Source of the DNA: an uncultured Clostridia bacterium
GTDB lineage: Bacteria; Bacillota; Clostridia; Oscillospirales; UBA644
NCBI GenBank assembly: GCA_944386295.1
Contig: CALXAO010000027.1
Coordinates: 1-60,331, forward strand
DNA length: 60,331 nucleotides
Direction of reading: 5' to 3'
Each line of letters opens with the position of its first letter. Positions within the stretch are counted from its first letter, which is position 1. Both the position numbers and the translations under genes were made by a program. Of this stretch, positions 44,555 through 53,716 are shown piece after piece. The notes under the pieces were generated by a model. That model saw only the letters and a program-made list of their open reading frames with translations, made no database searches and had not been told where the DNA came from.

Positions 44555-44582
44555 AGCATTATCTCCTTTTGACTTCAAAGAA

Positions 44583-45062
44583 TTAGTTCCGGTTCCCGCT
44601 ATCGGAAGAATATCCCCGTTTTTCCAAAATATTTTTCAGTTCTTCCATAAAAGAATTGGTATCCTTAAACTGGCGGTATACCGACGCAAAACGAACATAG
44701 GCGACATCATCAATTTCCCGCAAATGCTCCATAACCAATTCCCCGATACGGGCAGAGGGAACTTCTTTGTCAATATTGCTTACTAAAGTATTTTCAATTT
44801 CAGCCGTAGCCTGTTCCAGTACCGAATAGGAAATCGGTCGTTTGCTGCAGGCCTTCAGCATACTGGAAAGCAGCTTTTCCCGATCAAAAATCTCTCGGGA
44901 TTTATCCTTTTTTATTACAACCAAAGGCGTATGCTCCACCGCTTCAAAGGTAGTAAACCGCTTCTTGCAGTTTTCACATTCCCGCCGCCGTTTAATACGG
45001 TCATCGGTATGCCTAGAATCCAGCACTTTACTTTCATAGTGACCGCAAAAGGGACATTTCAT
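44583..45062 (-). CDS. nrdR: Transcriptional repressor NrdR
   Basis: NrdR represses ribonucleotide reductase genes in response to ATP and dATP. The 159 aa product has the N-terminal zinc ribbon with cysteines 3, 6, 29 and 32, the segment DSRHTDDRIKRRREC and an ATP-cone domain starting PLVVIKKDKSREIFDREKLL. ATG 45062 follows GGAG. The length is usual. No ribonucleotide reductase gene is in the window. Confidence 0.96.
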   Translation of the reverse strand: MKCPFCGHYESKVLDSRHTDDRIKRRRECENCKKRFTTFEAVEHTPLVVIKKDKSREIFDREKLLSSMLKACSKRPISYSVLEQATAEIENTLVSNIDKEVPSARIGELVMEHLREIDDVAYVRFASVYRQFKDTNSFMEELKNILEKRGYSSDSGNRN

Positions 45063-45242
45063 AGAGTACTCCGTTCTGCCGCAATCTTGCGGCATAAAAT
45101 CAAACAAAAAATGGATTTTTCTTCTATGCACAGTATACAAGAACAATGTGAAGTTTTCACGAAATTATTAAAAAGAAACAGGCACTTTTTTGTTCTGGGA
45201 AGAAAAATCCTTTCATAAAAATGAAGAAAGGAGGGAATCATT

Positions 45243-45824
45243 ATGCAACACACAGCCCCCAAAAACAATCTATTTTGGCTCCCCTTTCTGGTGCTGCCGA
45301 CTGCCGGCCTGATCAGTGCTCAACTTTTCGGAACGGACCGACCGATAAAATGTATTTTGGCGGCAGCTGCCGCTTTTCTGGGGTTCCTGCTCAGTGATGC
45401 TTTTATCCGCACAGTTCTGCAAAACCACAAAGAAAAAACAACATACAGCAGCTCCAGTCAGCTGGAAAAGATACGCCGAACCGCCTTTTGGATTCGGAAC
45501 CGAACAGTACGGGAAGAATTAAAAAAAATACGGAAAGCATGCAAAATTCGGTTTAAAAAAAATTCTCCAACATCTCCGGAACAGCAGCGAATTCTAATCG
45601 CGCAAACACTGCCGGCCCTCCTTCGATTGACCCGAACCTATCGGGACCTGGAACGGCATCCTTTACGGGGCATGAAAATGGAACAGACCATGCGTCAGAT
45701 TGAAACGGAACTGACACAACTCCGGAAAATCTGCGAACAGGACTGCGATAACGACCATTTGCTGACATTGTTGGACACCTCAGCGGAACTGTCATCTTTG
45801 AAAAAAGCACAAAAGGAGAATTAA
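45243..45824 (+). CDS. XpaC-like membrane protein
   Basis: The 193 aa product has two membrane helices near residues 10-30 and 37-56 and then a basic, helical cytoplasmic part. Position directly before a TelA gene and this layout match the XpaC (5-bromo-4-chloroindolyl phosphate hydrolysis) family, as in the xpaC-yceH pair of Bacillus. The motif match is weak. AGGAGGGA precedes the ATG. The two genes are 3 bases apart and surely co-transcribed. Confidence 0.65.
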   Translation: MQHTAPKNNLFWLPFLVLPTAGLISAQLFGTDRPIKCILAAAAAFLGFLLSDAFIRTVLQNHKEKTTYSSSSQLEKIRRTAFWIRNRTVREELKKIRKACKIRFKKNSPTSPEQQRILIAQTLPALLRLTRTYRDLERHPLRGMKMEQTMRQIETELTQLRKICEQDCDNDHLLTLLDTSAELSSLKKAQKEN

Positions 45825-45827
45825 CCT

Positions 45828-46859
45828 ATGGAACAAGAACTTTCTGTTTCTCTCAGTCCAAAACAAGCTGCCGAAGCCATTAATCTGGACGATCCCAGCA
45901 CGCTGCTTCAATACGGCGCTGCCGCACAAAGCAAAATCGCAGAATTTTCCGATCTTGCCCTTCGGTCCTTCCGGGATAAAACACCCGATAACATCAATGA
46001 AATGATGACCGACCTAATTACACAGCTGGAAGGATTTTCACAAACAGAACCGGAAGGAACATTCCGAAAATTTCTATACAGACCGGTCAAAGCTGTCCAT
46101 GCTATTAAAACCAAATACCGTCAGACCTCAGAAAATATAGATCAGATTGTCACCCGGCTTCAGGAACAACAAAGTCTGCTGATGAAAGACATTGAGCTTC
46201 TGGAGCAACTTTACGCCATGAATCTGGAACATTTCCGGGAACTAGAAGACTATGTAGAAGAAGGAACAAAAAAACTTACGGCATTACGAGAGGAAGACCT
46301 TCCCGAACTAATTCAGCAGGCCAAAATTTCCGGACGACCGGACGATGCTCAACGTGCAAAAGATTTTGAAGACAAATGCAACCGCTTTGAACAAAAGATT
46401 CAGGATCTGATATTAACCCGCACAGTAGCGCTGCAGATGGCACCACAGATCCGGATGATCCAAAACAATGATATGCTGCTAGCGGAAAAAATCCGTTCCT
46501 CTATTGTCAATACCGTACCGCTTTGGAAAAGTCAAATGGTTTTGGCATTAGGAATGGAAAACTCCAAAGAAGCCCTTCGGATTCAAGGAAAAGTAGATAA
46601 CCTGACCAACCGACTTCTTCGACTGAATGCCGATACGCTAAAAGCCTGTACCGTGCAAACCGCCCGGCAAACTGAACAGAATATCGTCGAAACCGAGACC
46701 CTACGGGAAACCAACCGCATCCTAATCTCAACACTTGACGAAGTTCTCAAAATCCGAGAAGAAGGCCAAAAACAACGCATAGCTGCTCAAGGAGAACTAA
46801 AAAAAATGGAAGAAGAACTGAAAGAAAAACTTTTAGCCGGAACGACAATATCAAAATAA
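45828..46859 (+). CDS. TelA-family toxic anion resistance protein
   Basis: The 343 aa product is a helical protein of the TelA (tellurite resistance) family. It has the typical region RPVKAVHAIKTKYRQTSENI, QLYAMNLEHFRELEDYVEEG and, later, LALGMENSKEALRIQGKVDN and LRETNRILISTLDEVL. Members are linked to tellurite and antimicrobial stress, with unclear mechanism. AGGAG precedes the ATG. A strong terminator follows. Confidence 0.9.
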   Translation: MEQELSVSLSPKQAAEAINLDDPSTLLQYGAAAQSKIAEFSDLALRSFRDKTPDNINEMMTDLITQLEGFSQTEPEGTFRKFLYRPVKAVHAIKTKYRQTSENIDQIVTRLQEQQSLLMKDIELLEQLYAMNLEHFRELEDYVEEGTKKLTALREEDLPELIQQAKISGRPDDAQRAKDFEDKCNRFEQKIQDLILTRTVALQMAPQIRMIQNNDMLLAEKIRSSIVNTVPLWKSQMVLALGMENSKEALRIQGKVDNLTNRLLRLNADTLKACTVQTARQTEQNIVETETLRETNRILISTLDEVLKIREEGQKQRIAAQGELKKMEEELKEKLLAGTTISK

Positions 46860-46860
46860 T

Positions 46861-46897
46861 AGCAGCGGTGCAGACCATTTGGTTCTGCACCGCTGCT
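46861..46897. terminator. Bidirectional terminator between telA and GDPD genes
   Basis: A perfect 14-bp stem (46861-46874 with 46884-46897), with two further inner pairs, separates the converging telA-family and phosphodiesterase genes. Flanking A- and T-rich ends suit both directions. Confidence 0.88.
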
Positions 46898-46922
46898 GTT
46901 ATTGGAATGAATAAATAACACA

Positions 46923-47654
46923 TTAAAACTCCTCATCCCGAATTTGCAAAGCAAGGTCCGGTTTGTTGGTAATAATAGCATTAGCCCCCTGTTGGATCAT
47001 ACTGCGCATCAGGTCAGGATCATCTACGGTCCAAGGGTGAACCAGAATACCGCTTTCTCGGCAGCCTTCCCAAATACCGGGATATTGCAAAGTCGAATAC
47101 AACGGATGAACAGCATCCGCACCCACTGATTTGGCGTACAAATGGGGATTGACCAAGGCAATGGAATACAAAAGACCAATCCTAGCCGTCGGGTCAATCG
47201 CTCGAATCTCTGTCAATCCATAGTGATTAAAATCCGAATAAAGAATCCGTCCGGACATGCCCATATCCCGCTCCATAGCAATCAGCATGGGTTCAATTCT
47301 TTTGTAATTGTAAGAACTCGTTTTGATTTCCACGTTCACAATCATATTACTGGGACGAAGCAGTTCGTAAACCTCTGCCAGAGTGGCAATCCGGACGGGC
47401 GAATACTCCGGGTGTAGCTTTGAAAAATCATATTCCCGCAACTGAGCCAAGGTCTTTTCACAGATTTTCCCGTCTCCATCTGAAATTCGGTCCAGGCGGT
47501 CATCATGGGCAATTACAATCTGATCATCAGCCGTCAGGCGCACATCCAGTTCAATCCCATCTGCCCCCTGTTCCATTGCCAAAGCAAACGCTTTCAGCGT
47601 ATTTTCCGGCGCGTAAGCACTGCTCCCCCGATGAGCCCAAATCTTAGTCTTCAT
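46923..47654 (-). CDS. Glycerophosphodiester phosphodiesterase
   Basis: The 243 aa product hydrolyses glycerophosphodiesters to glycerol-3-phosphate and an alcohol. It has AHRGSSAYAPENTLKAF with the catalytic His-Arg and Glu, ADGIELDVRLTADDQIVIAHDD, VNVEIK and VHPWTVDD near the end. There is no signal peptide, so it is cytoplasmic. ATG 47654 follows GAGGAG. It lies 11 bases behind ispD and is probably co-transcribed. Confidence 0.93.
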   Translation of the reverse strand: MKTKIWAHRGSSAYAPENTLKAFALAMEQGADGIELDVRLTADDQIVIAHDDRLDRISDGDGKICEKTLAQLREYDFSKLHPEYSPVRIATLAEVYELLRPSNMIVNVEIKTSSYNYKRIEPMLIAMERDMGMSGRILYSDFNHYGLTEIRAIDPTARIGLLYSIALVNPHLYAKSVGADAVHPLYSTLQYPGIWEGCRESGILVHPWTVDDPDLMRSMIQQGANAIITNKPDLALQIRDEEF

Positions 47655-47665
47655 TCCAAATCTCC

Positions 47666-48358
47666 TCAATTCCGTTCTTTATTTCCTGCCAGAAACATTT
47701 CCGCAAAGGTAATGTCATCCGGCTCGGTTACTTTTAAATTACTGCGGGCACAAACCGCCATTCGGACAGAATATCCGGCAGCACAAACCATTCCAGCATC
47801 GTCGGAAAATTCACGTCCACGGGTCTTTTGCAACGCGTCTTCATAAATTTCCCGGGAAAACACCTGCGGAGTCAAGGCGCACATCAACTGACTCCGATCC
47901 GGAGTAGAGCATATTTTTTGTTCTTCATCCACCAATTGCACGGTATCATACAACGGATGCCCAGCACAAACTGCACCGAACTCCAATGCCATGCGGTGAA
48001 TCTGATCAATCTGCTCTGGTTGAATTAGCGGCCGTGCGCCGTCATGAATGCTGAAAAAACCAATTCCGGGAGAAAGAGCTTCTATTCCCTTCCGAACGGA
48101 TTCGCCTCTGGTTTTCCCGCCAGAAACAACATCGACCACTTTGGAAAATCCCGCGTTGGAAATCAGAGTCCGCACTGGGGATAGGATCGACTTCCGGACC
48201 ACAAGAACAATCTCATGGCAAGTACAAGCCATTTCGAAAGCACGCACCGTATAATAAAGCAGCGGACGGCCATAAATCGGATATAAAATCTTATCTCCAC
48301 CGAATCGTTGACCGCTTCCGGCGGCCGGAATCACAACACCAACCCGTTTTCCGCACAC
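47666..48358 (-). CDS. ispD: 2-C-methyl-D-erythritol 4-phosphate cytidylyltransferase
   Basis: IspD forms CDP-methylerythritol in the non-mevalonate isoprenoid pathway. The 230 aa product has the nucleotide-binding start GVVIPAAGSGQRFGGDKI, the SIHDGARPLI motif and TPQVFSREIYEDAL near the C-terminus. I place the start at GTG 48358 after GGTGGG, downstream of the promoter at 48390-48418; the open frame upstream of it crosses that promoter. Other ispD-like enzymes such as ribitol-phosphate cytidylyltransferases are a remote alternative. Confidence 0.92.
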   Translation of the reverse strand: MCGKRVGVVIPAAGSGQRFGGDKILYPIYGRPLLYYTVRAFEMACTCHEIVLVVRKSILSPVRTLISNAGFSKVVDVVSGGKTRGESVRKGIEALSPGIGFFSIHDGARPLIQPEQIDQIHRMALEFGAVCAGHPLYDTVQLVDEEQKICSTPDRSQLMCALTPQVFSREIYEDALQKTRGREFSDDAGMVCAAGYSVRMAVCARSNLKVTEPDDITFAEMFLAGNKERN

Positions 48359-48389
48359 ATTTCCCACCCGCTTTTCTTTTTCTATTGCT

Positions 48390-48418
48390 ATTATAGCACA
48401 CATCCCAGGAAGTGTCAA
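48390..48418 (-). promoter_or_regulatory. Promoter of ispD
   Basis: On the minus strand TTGACA (48418-48413), 17 bases and TATAAT (48395-48390) form a full consensus promoter. Confidence 0.85.
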
Positions 48419-48524
48419 GATTTCTTTCGGCTTTTTTCCTTCTTTTTTGATAAATAAAGTGTATTATTAAAAAAGATTTTACAGTCGAACGGAAAATTTC
48501 CGTACGTTGGGAAAGGAGTTGGAA

Positions 48525-49166
48525 ATGATTCAGATTTCGCCCTCGCTTCTTGCCGCAGATTTTGCCAATTTGCAATCAGAAATTGAAAGCATCGACAATG
48601 CGGATCTGCTGCACATTGATGTAATGGACGGACACTTTGTTCCAAATCTTTCGTTCGGTCCAGATGCTGTCCGTTGCATGAAAGCATGCACCCATATTCC
48701 TCTGGATGTTCATTTAATGGTTTCCAAACCACAGAACTACATCGAAGCATTTGCAAAGGCAGGCGCGGACATCCTTGGCTTCCACGCGGAAAGCGAATGC
48801 AATATTGACAATTGTCTTCAAAAAATCTGCCAGACAGGCAAACGTCCCTCTCTGACAATCAACCCTGCCACGCCGGCAGAGACGGTTTTTCCCTATCTTG
48901 ACCGACTGTATATGGTGTTGGTTATGACCGTACAACCCGGCTTCGGCGGACAGAAATGCAGGACAGAATGTTTGGACAAGGTCGCTCTACTCCGACAGGA
49001 AATTCAAAAAAGAAATCTGGAATGCCATATTGAAGTAGATGGCGGAATCACAGAAGAAAACGCTGGAGACGCTATCCGAAAAGGTGCAGACATTCTGGTC
49101 GCAGGTTCTGCGATTTTCCGTGCCAGTGATCGAAAAAGTCTGATTAGCCGTCTAAGACAGATGTAA
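48525..49166 (+). CDS. rpe: Ribulose-phosphate 3-epimerase
   Basis: Rpe interconverts ribulose-5-phosphate and xylulose-5-phosphate. The 213 aa TIM-barrel product has ISPSLLAADFANL, LHIDVMDGHFVPNLSFGP with the metal and catalytic aspartate, DVHLMV, VQPGFGGQ and EVDGGI. ATG 48525 follows AAAGGAG. The phosphate-loop segment reads VMTVQPGFGGQ where VMSVNPGFGGQ is more usual, so a related ketose-phosphate epimerase is possible. It is divergent from ispD. Confidence 0.93.
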   Translation: MIQISPSLLAADFANLQSEIESIDNADLLHIDVMDGHFVPNLSFGPDAVRCMKACTHIPLDVHLMVSKPQNYIEAFAKAGADILGFHAESECNIDNCLQKICQTGKRPSLTINPATPAETVFPYLDRLYMVLVMTVQPGFGGQKCRTECLDKVALLRQEIQKRNLECHIEVDGGITEENAGDAIRKGADILVAGSAIFRASDRKSLISRLRQM

Positions 49167-49181
49167 GAAAGGAAGTATGGA

Positions 49182-49808
49182 ATGCTATTTACCCCGGGAC
49201 ACGAAAAAACAGTCAAGGATGCTATTGTCAACCTGCGTACGCTTCTGATCAATCCAGAAACAGCAGTTGTTGTCAATATAGACACAATTAATGGTTTTTT
49301 TAAACAAGGAGCGCTTTCCTCGTCTCGTATGGTTGCTGTTATTCCTCAGATCCGCAAAGTAAATGAATATTTTCTCAGCAGCCGGAAGCTGTTTTTTACA
49401 GATTGGCATAAAGATGGATGCCCGGAATTTAATGCGTTTCCCGCGCACTGTGTCAGTGAAGAGGAGCAGCAGATTATCAGCGAACTGGCCCCTTTCTCCT
49501 CTACCGGAGAAATTTTTCGAAAAAATTCTACAAACGGTTTTCTCTCTATGGAATATCTGGCCTGGATGACCAAACATTGCCGACAAATTGAAAACTATAT
49601 CATTGTGGGCGGAGTCACCGATATCTGCGTACTGCAATATGCCTTAACCCAGAAGGCCTATCTGAATGAAAATAACATCCGGGCAGGTATTGTCGTAGTG
49701 GAAAATGCGGTACAAACCTTTCACAGTGCGATTCACAACGGAGACGATATGCATTTTTTTGCACTCTACAATATGTTATTAAACGGAATTAAATTAGCAC
49801 AAATCTGA
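49182..49808 (+). CDS. Isochorismatase-like cysteine hydrolase (nicotinamidase type)
   Basis: The 208 aa product belongs to the cysteine hydrolase family of nicotinamidases and isochorismatases. It has VVVNIDTINGFFKQG with the catalytic aspartate, TDWHKDGCPEF, FPAHCV and VGGVTDICVLQYALT with the nucleophilic cysteine. The aspartate, DWH and cysteine pattern suggests nicotinamidase and a role in NAD salvage, but this is not certain. It lies 15 bases behind rpe. Confidence 0.87.
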   Translation: MLFTPGHEKTVKDAIVNLRTLLINPETAVVVNIDTINGFFKQGALSSSRMVAVIPQIRKVNEYFLSSRKLFFTDWHKDGCPEFNAFPAHCVSEEEQQIISELAPFSSTGEIFRKNSTNGFLSMEYLAWMTKHCRQIENYIIVGGVTDICVLQYALTQKAYLNENNIRAGIVVVENAVQTFHSAIHNGDDMHFFALYNMLLNGIKLAQI

Positions 49809-49848
49809 CCGTGCCGTCTGCAAAAGTGCAGAAAAAGGGAGGATAAAC

Positions 49849-51588
49849 ATGCGACGATTTTTTCACTTTTTTTACGATAATATTAAATCACAGCTCATTT
49901 TATACATATTCTCAATTTTGGCATACTGTGCAATGCCGTTGACACTTCTTTGGCGTACAGACGTAACTAAAAATATTCTTGATAATGTATTTTCAGCCGG
50001 CAATCACGGGCTTTTGCCTCGATTGCTTCTTTTTTTGATTTTAGCGCAAGTCATTCGAACATTGCTGCACTACACGGTGCGGCTGTATCACCACAATGTT
50101 TCGCAAACCATGCTACAAAATCAAAGAGAAAAGCTCTATGCAACGATACAAGCGCAGGATATGAACTTTTTTAAGTCCTCTTCTACCGGCGAACTCATGT
50201 CCCGTCTTTCAGGAGACCTAGATCTGGCAAGATACTTTATTTCAGATTTTGTTCCAGCTGGTGCAGAATGCATTGTATCTTTTCTTTCTACATTTATTTA
50301 TCTTTGTTTTATCAATCTTCCGCTGACACTTTGCCTAACGGCCTGTACTCCATTCTTTTTCCTGTGCGCCCGCCTGATTGCAAAAGCAGTTCGGCCACTT
50401 TATCGGGCGATTCGAGAAAAATCAGCGGACTTAAATAAGGTTGTCCAGGAAAACATTGAAGGAAACCGTGTTGTCAAAGCTTATGCCCAGGAAATCTACG
50501 AAGTACAAAAGTTTGACGACCAGAACGACACCCTGATGGATATGCAAATCAAAACTAATAAAAAAGCGTTGAAGTACTCTACTCCCTTTGACTTTTTTGG
50601 AACACTGATGTCAGCAATTGCTTTGGTCGGCGGCGGATTCTTAGCAGTAAAAGGACAAATTACTGTTGGTGAGCTTTCCGCCTTTATTTCACTGACGTTT
50701 ACTTTATCCAACCCGCTACGGGTCTGGGGAACTCTAATCAGTGACTGGCAGAGAATCACCACCTCCGTAGACCGAGTTCTTCCGATTTACGATGCAAAAC
50801 CCATGATTGTTTCGCCAAAACATCCCTATAAACCGGAGAACATTATCGGAGATATTACCTTTGACCATGTAACTCTCGATTTGGAAGGTACTCGGATTTT
50901 AGATGATGTATCTTTCCAGATTCACAAGGGGGAAACTGTAGCAATTATGGGCCCCACAGGATCTGGAAAAACATTTATTATTAATTTGATCCTGCGTCTA
51001 TATGATGTAACTAGCGGGAGCGTCCTGGTAGATGGTGTAGATGTACGGGAATATGATCTGGCAACCCTACGTCACTTTATAGGCGTTTCCACACAGGACG
51101 TATTTCTGTTTTCCGAAACAATTGAAGAAAATATTTGTTACGGCATACCGGAATTACCAATGCAGAATATTATTGCCGCAGCACAGCATGCTCAGGCCTA
51201 TGACTTCATTAATCATACCGAATCCGGATTTGATACGATCATCGGAGAACGTGGGGTAGGATTATCCGGAGGACAAAAACAGCGTCTTGCACTGGCCCGT
51301 GCCCTGGCAATTCGCGCACCGATTTTAATTTTGGACGACACCACATCCGCTCTGGATATGGAAACCGAACATGAAATTCAACTGTGCCTGAAAGAATATT
51401 ATGCCGATGTGACTCAGCTTATTGTAGCACAACGGATTTCTTCCGTCCGGTCAGCAGATCGGATTATCATCATGGATAAGGGAAAAGTTGTGCAAATAGG
51501 GGAACACAATCACTTGATTCAAACCTCTGGATATTACCGGGATATTTACTGTTTGCAGTGCGGAGGTGACAGTGATGGCCAGAAATAA
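49849..51588 (+). CDS. Heterodimeric ABC exporter, degenerate half
   Basis: The 579 aa half-transporter has six membrane helices, then an ATPase with Walker A GPTGSGKTF, signature LSGGQKQR and Walker B LILDDTTSALD. Aspartate replaces the catalytic glutamate, as in the non-catalytic subunit of heterodimeric exporters. AGGGAGG precedes the ATG. It overlaps the gene of its partner. It repeats the organisation of the pair at 20832-24277, but the two pairs differ in sequence. Confidence 0.92.
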   Translation: MRRFFHFFYDNIKSQLILYIFSILAYCAMPLTLLWRTDVTKNILDNVFSAGNHGLLPRLLLFLILAQVIRTLLHYTVRLYHHNVSQTMLQNQREKLYATIQAQDMNFFKSSSTGELMSRLSGDLDLARYFISDFVPAGAECIVSFLSTFIYLCFINLPLTLCLTACTPFFFLCARLIAKAVRPLYRAIREKSADLNKVVQENIEGNRVVKAYAQEIYEVQKFDDQNDTLMDMQIKTNKKALKYSTPFDFFGTLMSAIALVGGGFLAVKGQITVGELSAFISLTFTLSNPLRVWGTLISDWQRITTSVDRVLPIYDAKPMIVSPKHPYKPENIIGDITFDHVTLDLEGTRILDDVSFQIHKGETVAIMGPTGSGKTFIINLILRLYDVTSGSVLVDGVDVREYDLATLRHFIGVSTQDVFLFSETIEENICYGIPELPMQNIIAAAQHAQAYDFINHTESGFDTIIGERGVGLSGGQKQRLALARALAIRAPILILDDTTSALDMETEHEIQLCLKEYYADVTQLIVAQRISSVRSADRIIIMDKGKVVQIGEHNHLIQTSGYYRDIYCLQCGGDSDGQK

Positions 51589-53350
51589 ATATGATATCGA
51601 CGAATTATTAGAAGCCGACTTTAACAGCAAACAATTTCTGCGTGCCCTTCACTATGTAAAAAAATATGCCATATCCCTTTCAGGCGCCTTGCTACTGAGC
51701 ATTCTCTCCACAGTTGCCGGACTGATCAGTCCGCTTCTTATCAGAGATATTACAGACCTATACATTCCAGCACAGGATACCCATGGCATCGTTCGTGTAG
51801 CTGTAATTTATGTGGGCATCCTGATTACAACAACTGCTTGTAATCTGTTCCGAAATTTTCTGACAAACTATGCCGGGCAGCATATTGTTCGGGATATGCG
51901 GCGAGATTTGTTTGTGCATCTGCAAAAGTTACCATTTACGTATTACGACAGCCGTCCTCACGGAAAAATTCTTGTTCGGGTCACAAACTATGTCGGAGCA
52001 GTGTCGAACTTTCTGACCTCTGGCTTGGTTAGTTTTGTTATCGATATTTTTTCCATTGCAATTATTGCAGTATTCATGTTTGCTTTGGACTGGCGGCTTA
52101 CACTGGTTTCCTTGCTGGGTGTTCCGTTTATTGTTCTTACTGTAGGAATTCTCAAGCCAAAACAGCAACGAGCAAAGCGAATTTATAACAACAAAAGTTC
52201 AAACTTCCACGCCTACCTAAACGAAAGCATTATCGGCATCCGAATTACTCAGATTTTCAGCCGGGAAGATTTCAATCAGGAGATTTTTCACCGGCTGGCA
52301 ACCGAAAACAAAGACAGCTGGCAGAAACGAACCCGACTGAATTTGGTGGTGTCAGCCGTAATTGATAACATTTCCATTATTTTTACCTGTTTGTTATACA
52401 TAGCAGCCTCCTGGCTGATTACCGGAGGAAATCTGCAGCTGGGGGTACTGCTGGCCATGACCCGTTACTCCAGCCGCTTCTGGAACCCGATTGTTAACCT
52501 TGGGAACCTGTACAGCCAGCTGGCAGAAGTGGGTGCATACCTGGAACGGATTTTTGAGACAATGAATGAACCGGTAGACATTCAGTCCATTCCAGGTGCG
52601 GAAAAACGGCTGCTAACCGGAGAAGTCCGGTTTGATCAGGTCTGTTTTGAATATGAAAAAGGACACCGCGTACTGGATAATGTGTCATTTACCGCAAAAC
52701 CAGGCGAACGCATTGCTTTGGTTGGACCAACCGGTTCGGGAAAAACTACAGTAGTAAACCTAATTTCCCGTTTTTACGATGTTACCGAAGGCACAGTTCT
52801 GATTGACGGATTAGATATCCGCAAACACGACCTCCACAGTCTCCGCTCACAAATGGGAATTATGCTGCAGGACACTTTCCTGTTTTCCGGCAGTATCCGG
52901 GACAATATCCGCTACGGAAATCTGGACGCTACAGACGAAGAAATCGAACAGGCCGCCAAAGCTGTCTGTGCCCATGATTTTATTATGCATACCACCCAAG
53001 GTTATGACACAGTGATTTCAGAGCGTGGCCAATCCCTGTCCGCCGGTCAAAGACAGTTGCTTTCCTTTGCCCGGACACTGCTCTGCAAGCCTAAAATCCT
53101 GATTTTAGACGAAGCGACCTCGACCATTGATACACAAACTGAAAAACTACTTCAGGAAGGCATCAAAGCACTTATGCACGGACGGACCTCATTTATTATT
53201 GCGCACAGACTGTCTACCATTCAAGATTGTGACCGGATTATGTACATTGAAAACGGCCGAATTATGGAAACAGGAAACCATGAAAAACTGCTTGAGCAAA
53301 AAGGCTATTACTACAGACTTTATACCTCACAGGCAACCGAAACACACTAA
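51575..53350 (+). CDS. Heterodimeric ABC exporter, canonical half
   Basis: The 591 aa half-transporter has six helices and an ATPase with Walker A GPTGSGKTT, signature LSAGQRQ and Walker B LILDEATSTID with the catalytic glutamate. ATG 51575 is eight bases after GGAGG (51562-51566); a GTG at 51566 is inside that site and unlikely. With its partner it should form a multidrug- or lipid-type exporter. Substrate unknown. Confidence 0.92.
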   Translation: MARNKYDIDELLEADFNSKQFLRALHYVKKYAISLSGALLLSILSTVAGLISPLLIRDITDLYIPAQDTHGIVRVAVIYVGILITTTACNLFRNFLTNYAGQHIVRDMRRDLFVHLQKLPFTYYDSRPHGKILVRVTNYVGAVSNFLTSGLVSFVIDIFSIAIIAVFMFALDWRLTLVSLLGVPFIVLTVGILKPKQQRAKRIYNNKSSNFHAYLNESIIGIRITQIFSREDFNQEIFHRLATENKDSWQKRTRLNLVVSAVIDNISIIFTCLLYIAASWLITGGNLQLGVLLAMTRYSSRFWNPIVNLGNLYSQLAEVGAYLERIFETMNEPVDIQSIPGAEKRLLTGEVRFDQVCFEYEKGHRVLDNVSFTAKPGERIALVGPTGSGKTTVVNLISRFYDVTEGTVLIDGLDIRKHDLHSLRSQMGIMLQDTFLFSGSIRDNIRYGNLDATDEEIEQAAKAVCAHDFIMHTTQGYDTVISERGQSLSAGQRQLLSFARTLLCKPKILILDEATSTIDTQTEKLLQEGIKALMHGRTSFIIAHRLSTIQDCDRIMYIENGRIMETGNHEKLLEQKGYYYRLYTSQATETH

Positions 53351-53362
53351 AAAAGGAATGTT

Positions 53363-53716
53363 ATGAAACAAGAAAAAACTCCAATTCAAAAACTGTATGA
53401 TAAAATTCCCTCTTTTTCCTGCAAGGAAGGTTGCATTGAATGCTGTGACAACCAGATTCAATTTGCACCGGAAGAAGGTCAACGCTGCGGCGGATTCCCG
53501 TTTACCTCCCGATGGTGTCCTTATATAACCGAAAAAGGTTGTTCTGTTTATCAGGACCGGCCATTTCTTTGCCGGCTTTACGCATCCAGCATCCTTCTTC
53601 CCTGCCCTTACGGATGCAAACCGGAACATCCGCTGAGCGAAAAAGAAACACGGGAACTACTGCAGCAATATTTGAAATTAAAACAGGAACAGGAGGCATC
53701 CAATGCCAGCAAATAA
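53363..53716 (+). CDS. YkgJ-family cysteine cluster protein
   Basis: The 117 aa product has the CxxxCxxCC-type cluster SCKEGCIECC, then CPYITEKGCSVYQDRPFLCR and CPYGC. This fits the YkgJ zinc- or iron-chelating domain. Its function is unknown. Its end overlaps the radA start by 14 bases, so both are co-transcribed with the ABC pair upstream (12-base gap). Confidence 0.85.
   Translation: MKQEKTPIQKLYDKIPSFSCKEGCIECCDNQIQFAPEEGQRCGGFPFTSRWCPYITEKGCSVYQDRPFLCRLYASSILLPCPYGCKPEHPLSEKETRELLQQYLKLKQEQEASNASK

Noticed and set aside
45063-45242. Promoter between nrdR and the XpaC-like gene
   Set aside because: TATACT at 45132-45137 (minus) has no acceptable -35 box at 16-18 bases, and no good pair was found on the plus strand.
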